The notes under the pieces: generated by a model
The model's database searches: none
Seen by the model: only the letters and a program-made list of their open reading frames with translations
What the model was told of the DNA's origin: nothing
Shown here: positions 57,490 to 64,000 of the stretch, piece by piece
How positions within the stretch are numbered: the first letter of the stretch is position 1
Layout: the number at the start of each line of letters is the position of its first letter
Program-made: the position numbers and the translations under genes
Assembly: GCA_943735955.1 (NCBI GenBank)
Contig: OX030961.1
Span: 852,501 to 916,500, forward strand
Source: Piscicola geometra
Lineage: Eukaryota; Annelida; Clitellata; Hirudinida; Piscicolidae
Length of the DNA stretch: 64,000 nucleotides
Direction: 5' to 3'

Positions 57490-59370
57490 AATACCTTCTC
57501 TGCCTGTCCTCCTGCCCTCTCCCCACAGCTCGTTTACTCCAATTTCCAAAAAGACTTCTTCGAATGTCTGACCGACTAGCGAATTCTTCTGCTAGTCTTT
57601 TCAAACCCAGACTGTCAAGTATATCTTGATGTTCATGACAAACGGCCAGTGAATTCAAGCGAGGCTGTGTCATAGGTGCACGCAACCAAGTCTTAAGACG
57701 CCTCAAAGCACTAAAAGATTCTTCTGCAGGACATGACGTTGTGGAGACACAAGCATCGACCTGATCAATCTTTCAACCTAAGGAAACAGATGTCTGGCTT
57801 CCGTGATCATGGATTGCATTATTTTTTGCGTTTGTGCTAAAGTTCTGTATTCATTCTGGTCTTTAAACATAGTTAATGGTGAACAAAGATCAGTTTCATT
57901 TAACTCACGATACTGCTTGCAAATATCATGGTTCACTTCACCAGTTAGCAACATTATCTCCAGATGCAAGTGTAAACGAGGAGAATCTCGATTAAACCTT
58001 TCTGTGAGTTGCATGTCTATGACAGCGAAATAGGCTGCTCGATAATGTTCTTCTGGTGTTGTTGCTACATAAGCTGAGCCCAGCCCACAATATTTTTGTG
58101 GCGGCTTTCGCACCCGAGGTACAGCAATCGGCTCGAGATCATATGCCAAAACCATACGGTTGACATCTCTGAAAATGGCATTAAACTGCTCATCTGATCG
58201 TAGGCGACGCAGTTCTTGCACAACTGAATCAGTCGCTGCAACCATTCCACTGACTGTGGCACTTGCTGACTGCAACGACTTGTTCAACTGTTCCAGAAGT
58301 GAAAACACCTAAACAACTACCTTGAGGGCCAGTGCAGTAGAGCCCTGTTGAAAAAGGTCTCAAGCCTTTCAGCTTTTTAATCAGCAGTACCAATGGAAGC
58401 AAATGATTCTAAGCTTACAAGTACCACTTCATAATGTTCAGCACAGAAGACACTGTTAGATACTCTGGTCAGTTATCTTGTAAGAAAAATAAGTTTTATA
58501 CTATACTTTTTATTCAGTGGCTCATCAGGAAAGGCAATTATAAGAGACACTAAAGCATCACTAAAGTGGTTTTTGACCTTCCCTGAACGATTGTAAAAAG
58601 CACCTAACTTTTGGACAAACTGAAGTGAATTGCTCACAAAGGAATTTGCGGCAGCTGTGTGCTGGGCAACAAGATTTGCACAGTGTGCAGAACAGTGGAA
58701 AAACAATGCAAGCGGATGCTCACTGCTGATAATAGCCTGACAGCCATTATATCGGCCGTTCATGTTAGCAGTGCCGTCATAAGTCTGAGCTCTCAGTTTT
58801 TCTATAGGTAGCAATGCTATAGGTAGCATAATTCTGATCAGAAAATCTTTTACTAGAGCAGATAATGTTTTTCCGAGCGTATCTGTTGGGCTGAATAAAC
58901 CAATAAACTGTTCATTAACATTCAGAGCTTCATCAACAAAATGAATGCATATCGATTTCTGCTTTGACCCATTGCAATCTTGTGTGCCGTCAACCACAAC
59001 ACCAAACTTGCTTGATTCGGCATTAACAGTGCACACTGTGTTCCTAACGATAGAATGAGCTAAAAGCCTCAGCATTTCTTTTTGCCAGTTATGCGATATG
59101 AAACTTGTAGTTTGATTTAACCACAACTTTAGTTAATGTTTGAAGCCTTTTGAAATTCATTAACTTTGGTTTATCTAAAAAATAGAAAGGGTCGATATTG
59201 AAGTGGACCTCAGAATCCCCCTATGAATATCGTCCATGCAAACTAAGTAGCACAATATGAATGATTTTTTAAATAAAAATGTAAATCTGTCTGCTTGCAA
59301 AAAGTGAACTGATATTTTCTGAAAAGCATTCTGAATGTCTGCTTGCGAAAATTTAAAAAATGAATTACTT
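57490..59370 (-). mobile_element. ZMYM1-like hAT, copy 3
   Basis: Same family and strand as copies 1 and 2. The 3' CAGGGGCGG terminus is missing and the copy starts at ~57490 within the C-terminal coding. It contains no SINE, giving a second empty site at ~59313. A tandem series of subterminal units follows. Confidence 0.87.
57500..59126 (-). pseudogene. hAT transposase (ZMYM1-like), copy 3
   Basis: The N-terminal block (59126-58473) has FGVVVDGTQDCNG, LNVNEQFIGLF, AQTYDGTANMNGRYNG and LFFHCSAHCANLV. The middle block (58308-57778) has LRRLRSDEQFNAIFRDVN and a KPPQKYCGLG segment. The C-terminal dimerisation domain (57706-57520) has RRLKTWLRAPMTQPRLNSLAV. Frameshifts lie near 58310-58470 and 57710-57780. 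It is the best preserved of the three copies but non-functional. Confidence 0.9.
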
Positions 59371-59835
59371 AATAAAAATTCTGTTTCATGCTATGGTTGA
59401 CGATTATGCTTGTATTAAGATAAGAGTTGAGAAATTATTGTATTTGTAAAACTGAGGGGGGTCCATGTTAAGATGGACCCCAGAACCCCCCTAGCATCAC
59501 TGCCCATACATGCTCTCAATGTATTAGCATTTTTTTATCCCATGGTTGACGATTAGGCTCGTATTAAAATTAGAGTTGAGAAATGTGAGTTTTTAAAAGA
59601 GTGAGGGGGTTCTTGTAGAGGTGGACCTCAGACCCCCTTAGGATTCCCGCCTACGCCATAATGATAAAAAAAACTAGGTGAAAGAGTATTTAAGTAAGAA
59701 AAGAATATTTTTGTTTTAGACAGCTATCACTATAACTACACATACTCACAATGTATTACTGTATAAACATTTACTTTTATGTCATGGTTGACGATTATGG
59801 TCATATCCAAATAGAAATTTTTGAAAACAAAAAAA
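59370..59835 (-). repeat. tandem hAT subterminal units
   Basis: Three degenerate units (~59380-59505, 59515-59665 and 59705-59835), each with 'tggttgacgatta' and the first two with a 'ccccc..agcatcactgccca'-like end. They match the series at 21990-22530. Confidence 0.6.
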
Positions 59836-60590
59836 ACTACACATTCTACACTTTCTTGTGAAACCTAGTTTTCAACAATAACTCAAAAACCGCAATAAAA
59901 AGTCTTTTTTCGAAGCGATAAAAATAAGTTTTTTAGGCAGTCAAGATAAAAATTCAAAAACGTCCCAAAAAATTTAACCGACACACTTTTTTTTTTAAAT
60001 GTAGAAACTAGTTATTCCACACGTTTAAAACAATATGTGAAAAAGTTTACATGAGAATAATTATTTTTTAGATTTTTTAGACAACTAAATTTCACCATTG
60101 TAAACGGTTATTATACAATTTTAGTTTTAATTGCAGGGTGAAAAGATAGTTAATACTTAAATTCAATTTTTTATATTTAAAATAACTTGTAAATCGTTTT
60201 CAATGCATTTAAAAATCAATGGTGGGTTTTCGCAACTCTGACGTAATCATATGATTTTTAATGAACCTAGTCATTCATTACAATAGTTATTATGAAAATA
60301 ATGAAATTATGTTTTTAATTTTAATGTATTATGAAATATAAAATTAAAATTAAAAGTTGAATTTTTTTAGATGAATGTTAATTTTTATATCTCGAATAAA
60401 AATTCCAAACCGCAAATGCTTCACACTTGAAGTTTTTTTTGAAGAAAATATAATTTTTTAACCTTTTATAGATTGATTATAAAATTTAAAAAAGATAAAA
60501 TTCGTCGTCAGTGTCGTCTTTGAAACAGCACTGTTGTAATTTAAATGTGTTCTCAGTTACAAAATAATTTTTCGATCAGTTTGTGAAAAT
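59836..60590. other. AT-rich, no gene recognised
   Basis: No motif, terminal repeat or coding segment was identified. Confidence 0.5.
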
Positions 60591-60599
60591 CTTTTCATC

Positions 60600-60870
60600 A
60601 TTTCATTTACTGGAAGAAGTGCAGTAGCTGTTTTGGTAGCAGATTATTCTCAAACGAGCTTTGCAAACGACGAGCAGAAACAGTCGTTCTAAGATGAATT
60701 TTAATAAGCCGAAGTTTAGAAAATGCTCTTTCTGCTTCTGATGAAGTAACTGGCAGAGTCAGAGCAACATCGAGCATATAATGCAACTCGGGCTGAAGGC
60801 TTGTGGCTCAAAAGAATTCTTGCAGTTCGATACATGCAATGAGATCAGACTGATACGCACGTAAACTTGT
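60600..60870 (-). pseudogene. second hAT family: C-terminal dimerisation relic
   Basis: On minus: LHYMLDVALTLPVTSSEAER, AFSKLRLIKIHLRTTVSARR and LQSSFENNLL, the conserved hAT C-terminal dimerisation domain of a family distinct from the ZMYM1-like one. One in-frame stop lies upstream. No ends found. Confidence 0.75.
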
Positions 60871-61914
60871 TGATGTGATTTTGAGCTGTTTTTGCACAGT
60901 TTCAGCATCCTTTCCATGAAGGTTGGATAATTCTGAAAGCTCGGGAGTTATTTGTCTATCTGCGTTGTTCTATTTATATACTGTGTCATGACTCGAGAAA
61001 TTTACATATGAAAAGTGTAAAGATTTAAAAGTTTAGTTAAGGTCTAGTGGTGCTCTAATTGTTCTCAGAATTTGTGACATGTTAGTGTTATTTTAGTTGG
61101 ATCTCTATGTTCTGTGTTGTCCAATCCCCCTTAGTTTCGACCTTTTTAGTATCCTTCCGTTGTTATTTTTCTCTTTAGTTTCACTTTTTAGAACCTGTCC
61201 ACTGCTTTCACAGCACAACCCAGCTTCAGAAGCAAATACAAATGTCTTCACCCTCCTTTTTGCTCAGCAAAGAATTCACTTTTTTCTTCCTATTGAATGA
61301 AGGTGAATTTTTTATATTATTTTATTCGATATCATATGATTGAAATTTATATATAATATATATATATATATTTAAATGATTATTTCATAATAGCATGTGT
61401 AGTCCTATGTAGTTAGACTAAATTTTATTTTTAATATTTATTAGATCATTGTTTTATAATGTATCATTGGATTATTTACCCAGAAGTTATCTACTTAAAT
61501 TGTTGGTATATTTATCTTTTTCCATTTTACTACTTTAAGATGCTTTCGCTTCTGAAAAAGTAAAATAAATAAAATATTGATTTTATGAAGAATGATTTTA
61601 AACTTAAAGATAACGTTTTACAGTATAATTTACTAAATCAATAGAGATTAAAAACCAGTATCTTTAGAATGAAATATTACTTTTTTTCAAAAGACAGTTG
61701 ATCTCTATAAGGGTTGTTTTGTAAATAATTGATTAGAATAAATAATGTAGTTAAACGAATAAACTTACAAACTAATTACCAGTCATAGGGAGACAAATAC
61801 AAAAAACTTATAGAAGGTTGATGACTATCACAGTTAATCAATCAATCAAAGGCAACTTACAATAAATTTGTTAAAACACCTATAGAATATATAAATATTT
61901 TTTAAATTAAATTA
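60871..61914. other. AT-rich, no confident gene
   Basis: A 67-residue frame at 61097-61300 is not convincing. A short (AATC)n patch lies at 61836-61848. Nothing else recognised. Confidence 0.45.
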
Positions 61915-62105
61915 ATAAATCCATATCTAACCACTCTTCGCATCTAACCTCACCTACATCATCATCATCATCGTCACAGCATCATTACCAATACAGCATC
62001 TTAAACGTCACCACAGAACCATCATTCCTAGTACAGCATCATCATTCCTAGTACAGCATCATCATTCCTACAAAAGCATCTTTCTGGATCCTCTTGGCAT
62101 AACAT
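61915..62105 (-). repeat. dispersed repeat shared with 11640-11835
   Basis: Inverse copy of the unit at 11640-11835, with tandem 'catcattcctagtacagcat' sub-repeats. Class unknown. Confidence 0.7.
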
Positions 62106-62165
62106 ATCCTTTTGTTTTAGTTTCGTCTAATCACCCTTAACTTCTACCTTTTTAGAATCCTTTTG

Positions 62166-63281
62166 TTTGCCCCCCTCCCCTTGCTCCCTCCCCTTGCCCC
62201 CTTCCCTTGCCTCTCTCTCCTTGCCTTCCTCCCCTTGCCTTCCTCCCCTTGCCTTCCTCCCCTTGCCTTCCTCCCCTTGCCTCCCTCCCCTTGCCTCTCT
62301 CTCCTTGCCTTCCTCCCCTTGCCTCCCTCCCCTTGCCTCCCTCCCTTTGCCTCCCTCCCCTTGCCTCCCTCCCCTTGCATCCCTCCCCTTGCCTCCCTCC
62401 CCTTGCCTCCCTCCCCTTGCCTCCCTCCCCTTGCCTCCCTCCCCTTGCCTCCCTTCCCTTGCCTCCCTCCCCTTGCCTCCCTCCCCTTGCCTCCCTCCCC
62501 TTGCCTCCCTCCCCTTGCCTCCCTCCCCTTGCCTCCCTCCCCTTGCCTCCCTTCCCTTGCCTCCCTCCCCTTGCCTTCCTTCCCTTGCCTCCCTCCCCTT
62601 GCCTCCCTCCCCTTGCCTCCCTTCCTTTGCCTCCCTCCCCTTGCCTCCCTCCCCTTGCCTCTCTCCCCTTGCCTCCCTCCCCTTGCCTCCCTCCCCTTGC
62701 CTCCCTTCCTTTGCTCCCTCCTCTTGCCTCCCTCCCCTTGCCTCCCTCCCCTTGCCTCCCTCCCCTTTGCCCCTCCCCTCGCCCCCTTCCCTTGCCTCCT
62801 TCCCTTGCCTCCCTTCCCTTGCCTCCCTCCCCTTGCCTCCCTCCCCTTGCCTCCCTCCCCTTGCCTCCCTCCCCTTGCCCCCTTCTCTTTGCCCCTCCCC
62901 TTGCTTCCCTCCCCTTGCCTCCCTCCCCTTGCCCCCTCCCCTTGCCTCCCTCCCCTCGCCCCCTTCCCTCGCCTCTTTCCCTTGCCTCCCTTCCCTTGCC
63001 TCCCTCCCCTTGCCTCCCTCCCCTTGCCTCCCTCCCCTTGCCTCCCTCCCCTTGCCTCCCTCCCCTTGCCTCCCTCCCCTTGCCTCCCTCCCCTTGCCTC
63101 CCTCCCCTTGCCCCCTTCCCTTGCCTCCCTCCCCTTGCCTCCCTCCCCTTGCCTCCCTCCCCTTGCCTCCCTCCCCTTGCCTCCCTCCCCTTGCCTCCCT
63201 CCCCTTGCCTCCCTTCCCTTTGCCCCTCCCCTCGCCCCCTTCCCCTTGCCTCCCTCCCCTTGCCTCCCTTCCCTTTGCGGA
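62166..63281 (+). repeat. 1.1 kb polypyrimidine minisatellite (CCTTGCCTCCCTCC)n
   Basis: About 75-80 units of ~14 bp, almost pure C/T on plus and G/A on minus apart from one G per unit. Five long open frames across it are repeat artefacts. It ends right at a 3' splice-site-like 'tttgcggag' before the exon at 63282. Confidence 0.95.
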
Positions 63282-63548
63282 GCAAAAATGGTTTTATCCC
63301 GAAAGACAAGTTCGTGTAGCGATGCACAATTCAAAGGTGTCGTCGCAAAAACCATGTTCCAGGTGATTTATTGAATTCTTTTTTATTCAGATTTTGTTTT
63401 ACTGGCCATTAATGACATTAGTCAGGAGACACTGAATATGATGTTAAAGCTGAAGGGAACTCACACTCTTCCCAACTGGTTCAACATGCTCAGAGATCTT
63501 TTTATGAACGAGGAATCATCATGGAAAAACGAAGGCCAAGGCCAGTAA
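63282..63548 (+). CDS. 3'-terminal exons of an unidentified gene
   Basis: Two short exons join in frame. One runs from about 63284 (after 'gcggag') to 63362, encoding QKWFYPERQVRVAMHNSKVS and SQKPCS. A 59 bp intron (63363-63421, GT-AG) follows. The second is 63422-63548, encoding QETLNMMLKLKGTHTLPNWF, NMLRDLFMNEESSWKNEGQG and ending at TAA. Both look like real protein and GC content rises locally. The giant pyrimidine tract would serve as the upstream intron's 3' end. An ATG-initiated alternative frame in the first exon does not continue into the second. Family not recognised. Confidence 0.5.
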
Positions 63549-63580
63549 AACCAAGACGGGTGTTTGGGGGCATTGATAAA

Positions 63581-63929
<349 letters not shown>

Positions 63930-64000
63930 CACTGCTCAAGAAGCCAAGTCTTAAACTCACTGAAACTTCGTCGTACAGGCCTATTTCAAACTTGAGGGTG

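Noticed and set aside
62144..63374. Five overlapping frames of ~370-403 residues
   Set aside because: All read through the 14 bp polypyrimidine repeat on both strands. Only the last ~80 bp (63282-63362) looks like an exon.

Overview
This is an AT-rich nuclear window from an invertebrate animal. The evidence is GT-AG introns, several animal-type genes, non-LTR retrotransposons whose 3' ends carry the 'TATAGCGC ... GCGCT' hairpin followed by (AATC)n, ZMYM1-like hAT transposons, a Gypsy element with very short LTRs, and a TTAGGG block. A marine or aquatic invertebrate fits, but the sequence does not name the species. Most of the window is transposons and tandem repeats. Host genes are few and split into small exons.

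Host genes. (1) The 3' end of an ELAPOR1/2 (KIAA1324)-like membrane-protein gene lies on + at 4703-7625. Five exons splice in frame, and each of its four introns is largely filled by a different tandem repeat. (2) A complete seven-exon trypsin-fold gene lies on + at 14582-17220 and encodes 250 residues. Its catalytic His and Ser are replaced while Asp is kept, so it is predicted to be a non-catalytic serine-protease homologue. A duplicated ~100 bp block with GATA motifs sits just upstream. (3) A large open exon on - at 53388-55775, with an upstream exon at 56365-56664, is tentatively KIAA0232-like. (4) Two small 3'-terminal exons of an unidentified gene lie on + at 63282-63548, directly after a 1.1 kb polypyrimidine minisatellite. 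A few weaker coding-like segments lie at 51.2-52.7 kb.

Mobile elements. From 1 to 3.6 kb a CR1-like LINE (-) is split by a 2.18 kb hAT-type element, which itself carries a 751 bp hAT-type MITE. Both insertions have exact 8 bp target duplications. From 12.9 to 22.5 kb there are ZMYM1-like hAT copies, a fold-back derivative and a tRNA-like SINE. An almost intact RTE-like LINE occupies 24.1-27.9 kb. A Gypsy element bounded by short LTRs and a CGCT target duplication spans 32481-42319. It has been invaded by a hAT/SINE fragment, a 5'-truncated CR1-like LINE with a ~540 bp (AATC)n tail, and an Ingi-like LINE that has an RNase H domain, three zinc fingers and a degenerate 2A-like motif. From 42.4 to 51.2 kb there is a four-level nest: a LINE inside a 7 kb 'GATTCACCCC' element, inside a second copy of the 2.18 kb hAT-type element, inside a GGGTTAATCC-ended element. 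A third ZMYM1-like hAT and a relic of another hAT lie at 57.5-60.9 kb.

The host genes do not form a pathway or operon. What links the window is its insertion history. Several insertions can be checked inside the window because empty-site paralogues are also present. I saw no rRNA, CRISPR or prokaryotic feature and no convincing intact tRNA gene.
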